This document shows positions 7,054 to 14,636 of a stretch of 17,626 nt of DNA, in pieces (the stretch's first letter is position 1; each line of letters opens with the position of its first letter). This DNA is from an uncultured Clostridia bacterium (GTDB taxonomy: Bacteria; Bacillota; Clostridia; TANB77; CAG-508): positions 1 through 17,626 of the forward strand of contig CALXSO010000113.1 of NCBI GenBank assembly GCA_944391155.1, in the 5' to 3' direction. Below the pieces are notes generated by a model. That model saw nothing but the letters and a program-made list of their open reading frames with translations. It had not been told where the DNA came from and did no database searches. The translations under genes and the position numbers were made by a program.

Positions 7054-8001
7054 ATGCCTAAAATTAGTGTAATAATACCTGTTTATAATACAGAAAAATA
7101 TATAGAAAAATGTTTAGAGAGTTTAGAAAATCAAAGTATGAAAGACTTTGAAGTAATTATTATAAATGATGGTTCTAAAGATAATTCTAAAAATGTTATC
7201 AAGAATTATATACAGAGTAGTAAATTAAATATAAAATATTTAGAAAAAGAAAATGGAGGCTTAGCATCTGCTAGAAATTATGGAGTAGAAAGAGCCACTG
7301 GAAAATATTTATCATTTTTAGATAGTGATGATTATTTAGATAAAGATACTTTTAGCTTACTAGAAAAATATATAGACGACGAAGTTGATTTAATAAAATT
7401 TAAAATGAAAACAGTAGATGAAAATGGAAATATTATAGAAAAAATAGATGGTCCAGTTTTTTCTGTATGTAGTGGAGAAGAAGGGTATGGAAAATTATGT
7501 ACTTTAGATAAATATATGGATCCAGCGTGTATTTATTTATATAGAAAAGAATTTTTTGTAGAAAATAATTTTAAATATAAACTAAGATATCACGAAGACT
7601 TTGGACTAACATCATTAATAATAGTACAGGCAAAAACATTTGTATCAACTGAATACTTTTGTTATAACTATTTACAAACAGAAGAGAGTTTGACAAGAAG
7701 CAAAGATGATAGTAAAAATATAGATAGAGCAAAAGATATGTTATCACATTATGATAATATGTTAGCTGTAATAGATGCTTGTGATAATATAAGTAACAAA
7801 ACAAAAGAATTAGTAAAAAGATATTATACAAATTCAGTAGTATTAAAAGCAGATACATTAAAAGGAAAAGAAAGAAAAAAATATATAAAAGAAATAAAAT
7901 ATAGACAAATGTATAAAAATATAAAACCAGAAAACTTAAAACAAAAAATAAAAAGATTTTTATTAAAATATAATATAAATTTATATTTGAAAGTGAGATA
8001 A
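7054..8001 (+). CDS. GT2-family glycosyltransferase (GT-A fold), first of a tandem pair
   Basis: 315 residues from ATG 7054, chosen by the ribosome site and the family's N-terminus KISVIIPVYN (3-12). Nucleotide-sugar and metal-binding motifs are INDGS (37-41) and FLDSDDY (88-94). The acceptor-side catalytic pair is probably HED (180-182). Residues after about 230 form a basic helical tail (KQKIKRFLLKYNINLYLKVR at the very end) that could touch the membrane. There is no signal peptide or membrane span. It is a close paralogue of the next gene, sharing KYLEKENGGL and surrounding residues. The reaction is addition of one sugar, inverting, to a cytosol-facing lipid-linked glycan; donor and linkage cannot be read. 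It heads an operon running to 12888. Confidence 0.9.
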   Translation: MPKISVIIPVYNTEKYIEKCLESLENQSMKDFEVIIINDGSKDNSKNVIKNYIQSSKLNIKYLEKENGGLASARNYGVERATGKYLSFLDSDDYLDKDTFSLLEKYIDDEVDLIKFKMKTVDENGNIIEKIDGPVFSVCSGEEGYGKLCTLDKYMDPACIYLYRKEFFVENNFKYKLRYHEDFGLTSLIIVQAKTFVSTEYFCYNYLQTEESLTRSKDDSKNIDRAKDMLSHYDNMLAVIDACDNISNKTKELVKRYYTNSVVLKADTLKGKERKKYIKEIKYRQMYKNIKPENLKQKIKRFLLKYNINLYLKVR

Positions 8002-8003
8002 AA

Positions 8004-8972
8004 ATGAAAAGTGTAAGTGTAATAGTTCCTTTTTATAATGTAGAAAATTATATAGAAAAATGTTTGGAAACATTAGTAAATCAAACCTTAGAAGATATAG
8101 AAATAATACTTGTAAATGATGGCTCAAAAGATAGAAGTAAAATCATTGTAGATAAATTTTTAAAACAATATCCAGAAAAAATAGTATATTTAGAAAAAGA
8201 AAATGGTGGGTTATCAGATGCAAGAAATTATGCGATTCCCTATGTTAAAGGAGAATATATAGCTTTTCTAGATTCAGATGATTATGTGGAAAAAACTATG
8301 TATAAAGATATGTATGAACTAGCTAAAAAAGAAAATAGTGATATGGTAGAATGTGATTTTTACTGGGAATATCCAGATAAAAATAAAATAAAAGAAGATA
8401 AAGGTGCAATTTATAATGGCAAAAAAGAAATGATAGAAAAAGTAAGAGTAGTTGCTTGGAATAAATTAATAAAAAAAGAAGTTTTAGAAAAAGCAAAAGT
8501 ATTATTTCCAAAAGGACTAAGATATGAAGACATAGAATTTACATATAAACTTGTACCATATTTAGAAAAAGTATCTTTCTTAAAAAAGCCTTGTGTACAT
8601 TATATACAAAGAGAAGGTTCAATATCTAATAATCAAAACGAAAGAAATAAGGAAATTTTCCAAGTGTTAGATAATGTAATTGGTTTTTATAAAGAAAATA
8701 ATTTATATGACGAGTATAAAGATGAATTAGAATATATCTATGTTAGATATGCATTTTGTAGTTCATTACTTAGAATTGTAAAAATAAAAGATGAAAACGT
8801 GCAAAGTAAATTATTAGAATTAACTTGGAATAAAGTAAATGGCACATTTCCAAATTGGAAGAAAAACCAAGTTTTGAAATCTAAGAAAGATTTAAAAAGT
8901 ATTTACTTAAAAACAATAAATAAATTTACATTTGATATGTATAGTACTCTTTTTTCATTATTTAGTAAATAA
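8004..8972 (+). CDS. GT2-family glycosyltransferase (GT-A fold), second of a tandem pair
   Basis: 322 residues beginning two bases after the previous stop codon. Motifs are VSVIVPFYN (4-12), LVNDGS (36-41), FLDSDDY (88-94) and probable catalytic YED (174-176). The N-terminal 100 residues match the upstream gene closely, also at DNA level, while the C-terminal 150 residues diverge, which suggests an old tandem duplication with changed acceptor preference. The ribosome site is weak (GTGAG just before the start), so translation probably depends on coupling to the upstream gene. The C-terminal part is Lys-rich without a membrane segment. The sugar transferred is unknown. Confidence 0.9.
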   Translation: MKSVSVIVPFYNVENYIEKCLETLVNQTLEDIEIILVNDGSKDRSKIIVDKFLKQYPEKIVYLEKENGGLSDARNYAIPYVKGEYIAFLDSDDYVEKTMYKDMYELAKKENSDMVECDFYWEYPDKNKIKEDKGAIYNGKKEMIEKVRVVAWNKLIKKEVLEKAKVLFPKGLRYEDIEFTYKLVPYLEKVSFLKKPCVHYIQREGSISNNQNERNKEIFQVLDNVIGFYKENNLYDEYKDELEYIYVRYAFCSSLLRIVKIKDENVQSKLLELTWNKVNGTFPNWKKNQVLKSKKDLKSIYLKTINKFTFDMYSTLFSLFSK

Positions 8973-9048
8973 TAAATGGAAGAAGAAAAAACAGAAAGTA
9001 AGGAAAACAAAATTAAAAGTTAAATAAAAAATTAGAGAAGGAAAGTTT

Positions 9049-10176
9049 ATGAAAAAAATATTATTTGGGATAACAGGTCTAACAATAGGTGGAGCAGAAA
9101 GAGTTTTAGTTGATTTAGTAAATAAATTAAATAGTTATTATGATATAACAATATTTACTATATATCCAAAAGGAGAATTAGAAAAAGAATTAAGTTCTAA
9201 TGTTAAATTAGAAAGCTTATATAACAAACAATATAAGGAGTTATCTAAAATAGGTCAAAAAATATTTGCTCCTTTGAAAGTATTGTTATTTAAAAATATA
9301 ATTTATAAGAAATATATAAAAGGTAATTATGATGTAGAAATAGCTTTTTTGGAAGGACCAATAACAAGATTGTTTAGTGTGAAAAACAAAACAGCTAAAA
9401 AAATAGTATGGATACATAATGATATATCTAAAGTATTTGGAACAGGTTTAAAGGCTATAATAAAGAAAAATTTAGATGAAAAAATTTATAATAAATATGA
9501 TGAGTTGGTATTTGTTAGTAAAGATAATTTGAAAAGTTTTAATAAAGTATATGATGAAAAAATTAATGATAATAAAAAATGTGTTATTTATAATTATATA
9601 GATAAGGAAAGGATATTAAAAAAATCAAGTGAAAATATAGATGTGCCTTTTGATGAAAATAGTGTTAATTTTGTTAGTGTTGCAAGATTAGTATATCAGA
9701 AAGGGATAGATAGATTAATAAAAGTTCACAAAAAGTTAATAGAAAGTGGATATAAGCATAGTTTTTATATAATAGGAAATGGACCAGAAAAGGAAAATTT
9801 AGAAAAATTAATAAAAGAAAGTAATGTAGAAAATACTTTTCATTTATTAGGACAAAAAGAAAACCCATATCCATATGTAAAAAAATCAGATTATTTTTGT
9901 TTGTTATCTAGATTTGAAGGATATGGTATGGTTTTAGAAGAAGCTAAAATATTAGAAAAAAATATAGTTATAACAGATACTGCTGCAAGAGAAGCGGTAG
10001 AAGATTATGATAAAAAAGTTATTTTAGAAAATAGCAAAGAAGGTATTTATAAAGGTTTAAAAGAAATTTTAGAACAAAATAATAAAGAAAAACAAGAAGA
10101 AATAATAAGAGAAACTAAAAAACAATATGATAATTCTAATATAATAGAAGAAGTTAAAAAAATAATAGGAGAATAG
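9049..10176 (+). CDS. GT4-family glycosyltransferase (GT-B fold)
   Basis: 375 residues. The N-terminal Rossmann domain carries the Gly-rich GLTIGGAERVL (10-20), the usual acceptor-domain signature of GT4 enzymes. The donor domain carries SVARLVYQKGIDRLI (210-224), YIIGNGPEKENL (240-251), LLGQ (266-269) and the EX7E element EGYGMVLEE (Glu290 and Glu298). Unlike most family members the segment after EX7E reads AKILEKNIVITD rather than the common A-x-G-x-P-V, but it remains compatible with the fold. It starts 76 nt after the previous gene; that gap shows no terminator or promoter. GAAGGAAAG precedes the start. It likely acts in the cytosol on the same lipid-linked glycan as its GT2 neighbours. 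Confidence 0.9.
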   Translation: MKKILFGITGLTIGGAERVLVDLVNKLNSYYDITIFTIYPKGELEKELSSNVKLESLYNKQYKELSKIGQKIFAPLKVLLFKNIIYKKYIKGNYDVEIAFLEGPITRLFSVKNKTAKKIVWIHNDISKVFGTGLKAIIKKNLDEKIYNKYDELVFVSKDNLKSFNKVYDEKINDNKKCVIYNYIDKERILKKSSENIDVPFDENSVNFVSVARLVYQKGIDRLIKVHKKLIESGYKHSFYIIGNGPEKENLEKLIKESNVENTFHLLGQKENPYPYVKKSDYFCLLSRFEGYGMVLEEAKILEKNIVITDTAAREAVEDYDKKVILENSKEGIYKGLKEILEQNNKEKQEEIIRETKKQYDNSNIIEEVKKIIGE

Positions 10177-10177
10177 T

Positions 10178-11089
10178 ATGAAAATATCAGTATTAACTGC
10201 TACATATAATAGAGCGTATTTTTTAGAAAAATTATATAATAGTTTAGTTAAAAATAGTGATTATGGAATTAATATAGAGTGGCTAATTATGGACGATGGT
10301 TCTGTAGATGATACTAAAAAAGTAGTGGAAAATTTTATTAAAAATAATAGTATAAGTAATTTAGAAATAAAATATTATTTCCAAGAAAATAACGGAAAAA
10401 TGGTAGCCATTAATAATCTAGTAGAAAAAGCAACAGGAGATTTAATAGTTGATTGTGATTCAGATGATTATTTCACTTTTGATGCTTTTAAAATAATAAA
10501 AGAAGCTTATGATGAAAACATAAAAGCAGTGGAAGATAAATCTAAATATTATGGAATATGTTTCCTAAAAAATGATAAAAATGGAAACAATATAGGAAAT
10601 GATTTTAAAAACAAAGAAACAACAATGTTTGATTTATACTTTAAAGAAGGAGAAACAGGAGAAAAAGCAATTGTTTTTTTTACAGATATAAGAAAAAAAT
10701 ACAAGCACGAATTAGTAAATGGAGAAAAATTTATAACAGAAGCGAGAATGTATCATAAAATGGACGAAAAATATAAAATGATTTGTATAAACAAACCTAT
10801 TATGATATGTGAATACCAAGAAGAAGGATATACAAAAAACATAAAAAAACAATTTATACAAAATAAAAATGGCTATTTTGAATATTTTAAAGAGATTTTA
10901 CAAAAAGATATGAAAGGTGTTTTATTTAATAAAAGATTATATGCTATTAAACATTATATTTTATTTGGATATTTAACAGAAAATAATTTTAAAATTAAAT
11001 ATATAAAAAGTATTAAAAATAAGTTGTTATATATTTTATTATATATACCAGGAGTAATAAAATCAAGAAAAGAATATAAAAGGAAATAA
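10178..11089 (+). CDS. GT2-family glycosyltransferase of a different subgroup
   Basis: 303 residues starting one base after the preceding stop, with its ribosome site (ATAGGAGAA) inside the previous gene. Motifs are ISVLTATYNRAYFLEKLY (3-20), MDDGSVDDT (38-46), NNGKMVAINN (71-80) and DCDSDDYF (92-99). The usual ED/DD catalytic pair is not obvious; a GEKFITEAR stretch around residues 187-195 occupies that place, as in some GT2 members annotated for capsule and exopolysaccharide synthesis. The last 60 residues are basic and hydrophobic (KNKLLYILLYIPGVIKSRK), possibly a membrane-contact helix. It differs clearly from the tandem pair upstream, so it probably makes a different linkage. Confidence 0.88.
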   Translation: MKISVLTATYNRAYFLEKLYNSLVKNSDYGINIEWLIMDDGSVDDTKKVVENFIKNNSISNLEIKYYFQENNGKMVAINNLVEKATGDLIVDCDSDDYFTFDAFKIIKEAYDENIKAVEDKSKYYGICFLKNDKNGNNIGNDFKNKETTMFDLYFKEGETGEKAIVFFTDIRKKYKHELVNGEKFITEARMYHKMDEKYKMICINKPIMICEYQEEGYTKNIKKQFIQNKNGYFEYFKEILQKDMKGVLFNKRLYAIKHYILFGYLTENNFKIKYIKSIKNKLLYILLYIPGVIKSRKEYKRK

Positions 11090-11100
11090 TAGGGGGAAGT

Positions 11101-12888
11101 ATGCAAAAAATAAAAGAATTTTTACAGAATAATAAGAAAATAATATGGATATTTTTAAGTATTATACTAACAATAGGAATAAATATCTCAGTAAATGTTA
11201 CAAATAATATAATTAGCTGTAATAATGGAAACCAAATTATGTGGTTATTTATATGTATATTTATTTATATTGTATTAAAATATTCAAATAAATACCAAAA
11301 TAAAAGATTAAAAGTTTGTAGTAGTATTTTAGCTATAATAATTACAATATGCCAAGTACTTGGAATTATGACAAAAGACAACTGGATAATAAATGAAGTT
11401 ATAATTACTAAAGAAATCATATTGTTTATATTATTTAAATTTGTAACATATTATATAGTATTTTATAACATTATAAAAATAATATTTACTTTAATAGAAA
11501 ATATAAACTTAAAAAAATGTAAAAAAGATATATTAAAACCAAATTTAAAAACATTTATAATAGTTACTTTATTATTATTTGTATTTTGGCTTCCATATTT
11601 TTTAAATTATTATCCAGGAATAACATCATATGATACACATTATCAATTAATGCAAGGGTTTGGAATAATACCATATAACAATCATCACCCAGTATTACAT
11701 ACGTTTATAATGAGTTCTATTGTAAAAGTAGGAAATTTAATAGCTGGAAATTATAATTTTGGAATTGCATTATATTGCTTGTTACAAATGGCTTTTTGTG
11801 CAATTACTTTGTCTTTTGTAATTTATTATATGGGAAAGAAAAATGTAAATTCAAAGATAAAAATAATTACATTTTTATTATTTGCATTTGTACCATTTAT
11901 ACCACAATTTAGTATAGCAGTATGGAAAGATGTACCTTTTGCAATGATGATGGTTTGGTTTATAATTGGGATAATAGAAATAATAACAAATGAAGAAAAA
12001 TTTTTAAATAAAAAAAGAAATTTAGTATTTTTTATATTAGTTACATTATTTGTAATGTTTTTTAGAAATAATGGTATATATATTGTTATATTAACGTTAC
12101 CATTTGCTATTTTATTGAAAAGAAAGTGTTGGAAAAAGATATTACTAATATTTGGCTTACCAATTATATTTTATTATATAATAACAGGACCAGTGTATTC
12201 AAAACTTAATATAACTAAAAGTGCTTCAAAAGAAATGTTATCTATACCAATGCAACAAATGGCTAGGATAGTAAAATATAAAGGTGATGAACTATCTGAA
12301 GAAGATAAAAATGTAATTGGGCAATATATTAATATAGAAACAGCAGCCGAAAATTATAACCCAACTATATCAGACCCTATTAAAAATGAATTTAATGATG
12401 GTACATTTAACCAAGATAAATTAAATCTTGTAAAATTATATATTAAATTAGCAATTAAATATCCATTAGAAACATTAGAGGCCTTTGTTGGAAATACTTA
12501 TGGATATTATTATCCAGAAGTTGTAACATATTCAGTTGCAACAGGTGTATATAAATCACCTTTTGAAAAAGAACAGTTTATGAATTTAAAAGAAGCTCCA
12601 ATTTTAAATATACCAATTATTGATGATATAATAAATAGCATTTATGAAAAGCAAACACCAATAGTAAGCTTGATTGCAAATATAGGTTTTGCGTTTTGGA
12701 TAGTTTTAACACTTTTATTTTATAATATTTATAAAAAGAAATATAATTATTTACTTATGTTCATACCAATTGGAGCACTTTATTTAACTTGCCTTGCATC
12801 TCCGGTATCTGGAGAGCTTAGATATATATATGCAATGTTTTTAAGTTTACCGTTATTTATAGCTTTCCTCCAAAAAAGTGTTGACTAA
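11101..12888 (+). CDS. DUF6020-type polytopic membrane protein, probable GT-C glycosyltransferase (copy B)
   Basis: 595 residues with about 12-14 hydrophobic segments; paralogue of the protein at 5167-6948. The conserved blocks recur in order: NYYPGITSYD (169-178, Asp178), NHHPVLHT (194-201), VWKDVPFA, FFRNNG, SIPMQQMAR, TYGYYYPE and CLASPVSGELRYIY near the end. Each copy closes a unit of glycosyltransferase genes, so the two may act on different lipid-linked donors or add the same sugar to different products. That is inference. The start follows AGGGGGAAG at 11091-11099 with a short gap. The last seven residues (FLQKSVD) and the stop codon lie in a 20-bp sequence repeated just downstream, so the C-terminus may have been replaced; copy A ends with an unrelated tail. 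Confidence 0.8.
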   Translation: MQKIKEFLQNNKKIIWIFLSIILTIGINISVNVTNNIISCNNGNQIMWLFICIFIYIVLKYSNKYQNKRLKVCSSILAIIITICQVLGIMTKDNWIINEVIITKEIILFILFKFVTYYIVFYNIIKIIFTLIENINLKKCKKDILKPNLKTFIIVTLLLFVFWLPYFLNYYPGITSYDTHYQLMQGFGIIPYNNHHPVLHTFIMSSIVKVGNLIAGNYNFGIALYCLLQMAFCAITLSFVIYYMGKKNVNSKIKIITFLLFAFVPFIPQFSIAVWKDVPFAMMMVWFIIGIIEIITNEEKFLNKKRNLVFFILVTLFVMFFRNNGIYIVILTLPFAILLKRKCWKKILLIFGLPIIFYYIITGPVYSKLNITKSASKEMLSIPMQQMARIVKYKGDELSEEDKNVIGQYINIETAAENYNPTISDPIKNEFNDGTFNQDKLNLVKLYIKLAIKYPLETLEAFVGNTYGYYYPEVVTYSVATGVYKSPFEKEQFMNLKEAPILNIPIIDDIINSIYEKQTPIVSLIANIGFAFWIVLTLLFYNIYKKKYNYLLMFIPIGALYLTCLASPVSGELRYIYAMFLSLPLFIAFLQKSVD

Positions 12889-12917
12889 AACCAAACATTC
12901 CTCCAAAAAAGTGTTGA
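12865..12917. repeat. Two direct copies of a 20-bp sequence at the operon end, possible insertion-sequence remnant
   Basis: TTCCTCCAAAAAAGTGTTGA occurs exactly at 12865-12884 and 12898-12917, a 33-bp period with 13 unrelated bases between. Copy 1 includes the end of the membrane-protein gene. The sequence is not part of a hairpin. Tandem short repeats with a TGTTGAC-like core are a feature of the ends of some IS21-family elements, so a scar of such an element is one explanation; a local slip duplication is another. No transposase fragment is present nearby. Confidence 0.6.
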
Positions 12918-12944
12918 AGTAAAAAATTGAAAAGAAAAATATAT

Positions 12945-12977
12945 AAAAAAGACTAAGTTAATATACTTAGTTTTTTT
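12945..12977 (+). terminator. Rho-independent terminator of the glycosyltransferase operon
   Basis: ACTAAGT (12952-12958) pairs with ACTTAGT (12965-12971) around the loop TAATAT. The stem can extend through a G-T pair and A-T pairs into the run of seven T (12971-12977). It lies 64 nt after the membrane-protein stop codon and just before the ABC-transporter promoter, marking an operon boundary. Confidence 0.8.
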
Positions 12978-12979
12978 GG

Positions 12980-12999
12980 ATAGAAAAAATTTTTTCTAT
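12980..12999. promoter_or_regulatory. A6T6 perfect palindrome just upstream of the ABC-operon -35 box
   Basis: Positions 12980-12999 are a perfect 20-bp palindrome centred on A6T6 (TAGAAAAAATTTTTTCTA within). It ends two bases before the TTGACA at 13002. It has no loop, so it is a poor hairpin. Position and composition fit an UP element for the RNA polymerase alpha subunit, a bent-DNA site, or an operator for a dimeric regulator. Confidence 0.45.
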
Positions 13000-13001
13000 A
13001 A

Positions 13002-13029
13002 TTGACAAGAAAGGAATTTATGATATAAT
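13002..13029 (+). promoter_or_regulatory. Strong extended -10 promoter of the ABC-export and PRPP-synthase operon
   Basis: Perfect TTGACA (13002-13007), a 16-bp spacer and perfect TATAAT (13024-13029) preceded by TGA. Transcription would start near 13036, about 28 nt before the start codon at 13064, with AAGGAG at 13051-13056. It shares ATTGACA, spacer length and TATGATATAAT with the promoter at 3725. Confidence 0.85.
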
Positions 13030-13063
13030 TAGAACGAACTAAATTTACAAAAGGAGCTAAAAA

Positions 13064-13810
13064 ATGAAAGAAAATGAAAATGATATAGCAATAAAAGTAG
13101 ATCATGTATATAAAAGTTTTGATATATATTATGATAGGGCTAATACATTAAAAGAAAGAGCCTTATTTTGGATGAGAAATAAAAGAAAAGAAAAAAGAGA
13201 AGTATTAAAAGATATAAATTTAGATATAAAAAAAGGAGAAACTGTAGCTTTAATAGGTGTTAATGGAAGTGGAAAATCAACACTTTTAAAATTGATGACA
13301 CAAATCATTTTCCCTAATAAAGGTACAATTGAAACAAAAGGGAAATTAACATCTTTATTGGAACTAGGTGCAGGTTTTCACCCTGATTTTTCAGGTAGAG
13401 AAAATATATATTTTAATTCTTCTATATTTGGTTTAACAAGAAAAGAAATTGACAAAAGATTAGACCAAATAATAGAATTTTCAGAATTACAAGATTTTAT
13501 AGATAACCCTGTAAGAACATATTCATCTGGTATGTATATGCGTCTTGCATTTTCAGTTGCAATAAATGTAGATGCAGATATTTTACTTATTGATGAAATC
13601 TTGTCAGTAGGAGACCAACATTTCCAAGAGAAATGTTTTAATAAGATGAGAGAATTAAAAAGAGAAGGAAAAACAATGGTATTTGTAACTCATAGTATGG
13701 ACTCTGTTAGAAATTTATGTGATAGAGCAGTATGGTTATCTAACGGTGTGGTTAGAATGGATGGAAATACTAATGAAGTAGTAGATGAATATTTAAAAGA
13801 AACAATGTAA
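13064..13810 (+). CDS. ABC-transporter ATPase for surface glycan export (Wzt/TagH class, short form)
   Basis: 248 residues, peripheral cytoplasmic ATPase. Walker A is GVNGSGKST (65-73), the signature is YSSGM (153-157), Walker B is ILLIDE (173-178) followed by the D-loop region SVGD, and the switch His is H210 in THS. The stretch LLELGAGFHPDFSGREN (98-114) is characteristic of polysaccharide and teichoic-acid exporters (Wzt, TagH, RfbE) rather than other ABC families. The protein ends about 40 residues after the switch His, so the C-terminal carbohydrate-binding domain of capped-chain exporters and the long TagH tail are both absent. It is first in an operon with its permease, whose start lies 13 nt after its stop. 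Substrate: most likely the lipid-linked glycan made by the neighbouring glycosyltransferases. Confidence 0.92.
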   Translation: MKENENDIAIKVDHVYKSFDIYYDRANTLKERALFWMRNKRKEKREVLKDINLDIKKGETVALIGVNGSGKSTLLKLMTQIIFPNKGTIETKGKLTSLLELGAGFHPDFSGRENIYFNSSIFGLTRKEIDKRLDQIIEFSELQDFIDNPVRTYSSGMYMRLAFSVAINVDADILLIDEILSVGDQHFQEKCFNKMRELKREGKTMVFVTHSMDSVRNLCDRAVWLSNGVVRMDGNTNEVVDEYLKETM

Positions 13811-13823
13811 GAAAGGGAGAAAT

Positions 13824-14597
13824 ATGAATATTTTTAAGAAAATATATAATTATAGAGAATTATTAAAAACAAACGTAAAAAAAGAAATAAGAGGAAGATA
13901 TAAAAACTCATTTTTAGGGGTTTTATGGTCATTTTTAAACCCACTTTTACAATTACTTGTATATTCAGTAATATTTGGAGCATTACTTGCAGGGGGAGAT
14001 AAAACATATCCAATATATATATGTGTTGCTTTAATTCCTTGGACATACTTTACAACAGCAATAACACAAGCAGCTTTTACTGTAATAGGAAATGCAGATA
14101 TCATAAAAAAAGTATATTTTCCAAGAGAGATACTTCCAGTATCTGTAGTAACAAGTGGAGCAGTTAATTTTATTATATCAACAATAATAATACTTGCATT
14201 TGTAATCTTTTCTGGAGTAGGTTTATCTTGGTATATATTATTATATCCTTTTATATTACTTATACAATATGTATTATTATTAGGAATAGGTTTTATTGTA
14301 TCATCAGTAACAGTATATTTTAGAGATTTAGAACATATTATAGGAGTTGTTTTAATGGCAGCATTTTATGCAACACCAATAGTATATAAATTAGAACAAT
14401 TGCCACATACATTACAAATATTAGTTAACTTGAACCCAATGACACATTTAATAAATGCATATAGAGATATATTCTATTATCATCAAATGCCAAATATGGA
14501 AATTCTTGTTACATTATTAGGAATATCTTTAGTATTAACAGTTGTTGGATATTTTATATTTAAGAAATTACAAAAAGGATTTGCAGAACAATTATAA
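13824..14597 (+). CDS. ABC-2-type permease for surface glycan export (Wzm/TagG class)
   Basis: 257 residues with about six membrane segments, the usual size for Wzm, TagG and KpsM-like permeases. The N-terminal cytoplasmic element ELLKTNVKKEIRGRYKNSFLG (12-32) is the amphipathic helix region common to this class and is followed by LWSFLNPLLQLLVYSVIFG. FPREILPVSVV (about 99-109) and NPMTHLINAYRDIFYY (about 214-229) are further family blocks. It forms the channel for the ATPase encoded directly upstream (ribosome site AGGGAG before the start). The transporter would move a finished lipid-linked polymer, so no Wzx/Wzy pair is required; none is seen in the window. The chain-initiating sugar-phosphate transferase is also not in the window. 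Confidence 0.92.
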   Translation: MNIFKKIYNYRELLKTNVKKEIRGRYKNSFLGVLWSFLNPLLQLLVYSVIFGALLAGGDKTYPIYICVALIPWTYFTTAITQAAFTVIGNADIIKKVYFPREILPVSVVTSGAVNFIISTIIILAFVIFSGVGLSWYILLYPFILLIQYVLLLGIGFIVSSVTVYFRDLEHIIGVVLMAAFYATPIVYKLEQLPHTLQILVNLNPMTHLINAYRDIFYYHQMPNMEILVTLLGISLVLTVVGYFIFKKLQKGFAEQL

Positions 14598-14636
14598 TTA
14601 AACAACTTTTAAATTTTAAAATTGAGGAGAAAATAA

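Noticed and set aside
7571..7858. Hydrophobic minus-strand frames opposite the GT2 genes and opposite prs (15107-15667)
   Set aside because: Leu/Tyr/Phe-rich products are the expected antisense of Lys/Glu/Asn-rich coding sequence. The plus-strand genes carry clear catalytic motifs.
8976..9023. A 15-codon open frame (MEEEKTESKENKIKS) between the second GT2 and the GT4 gene
   Set aside because: It has no ribosome site and only low-complexity composition, expected by chance in A-rich DNA. It may be the decayed tail of the preceding gene.
12980..12999. The A6T6 palindrome as a transcription terminator
   Set aside because: It has no loop, no GC pairs at its centre and no separate T run. A proper terminator lies just upstream at 12945-12977.
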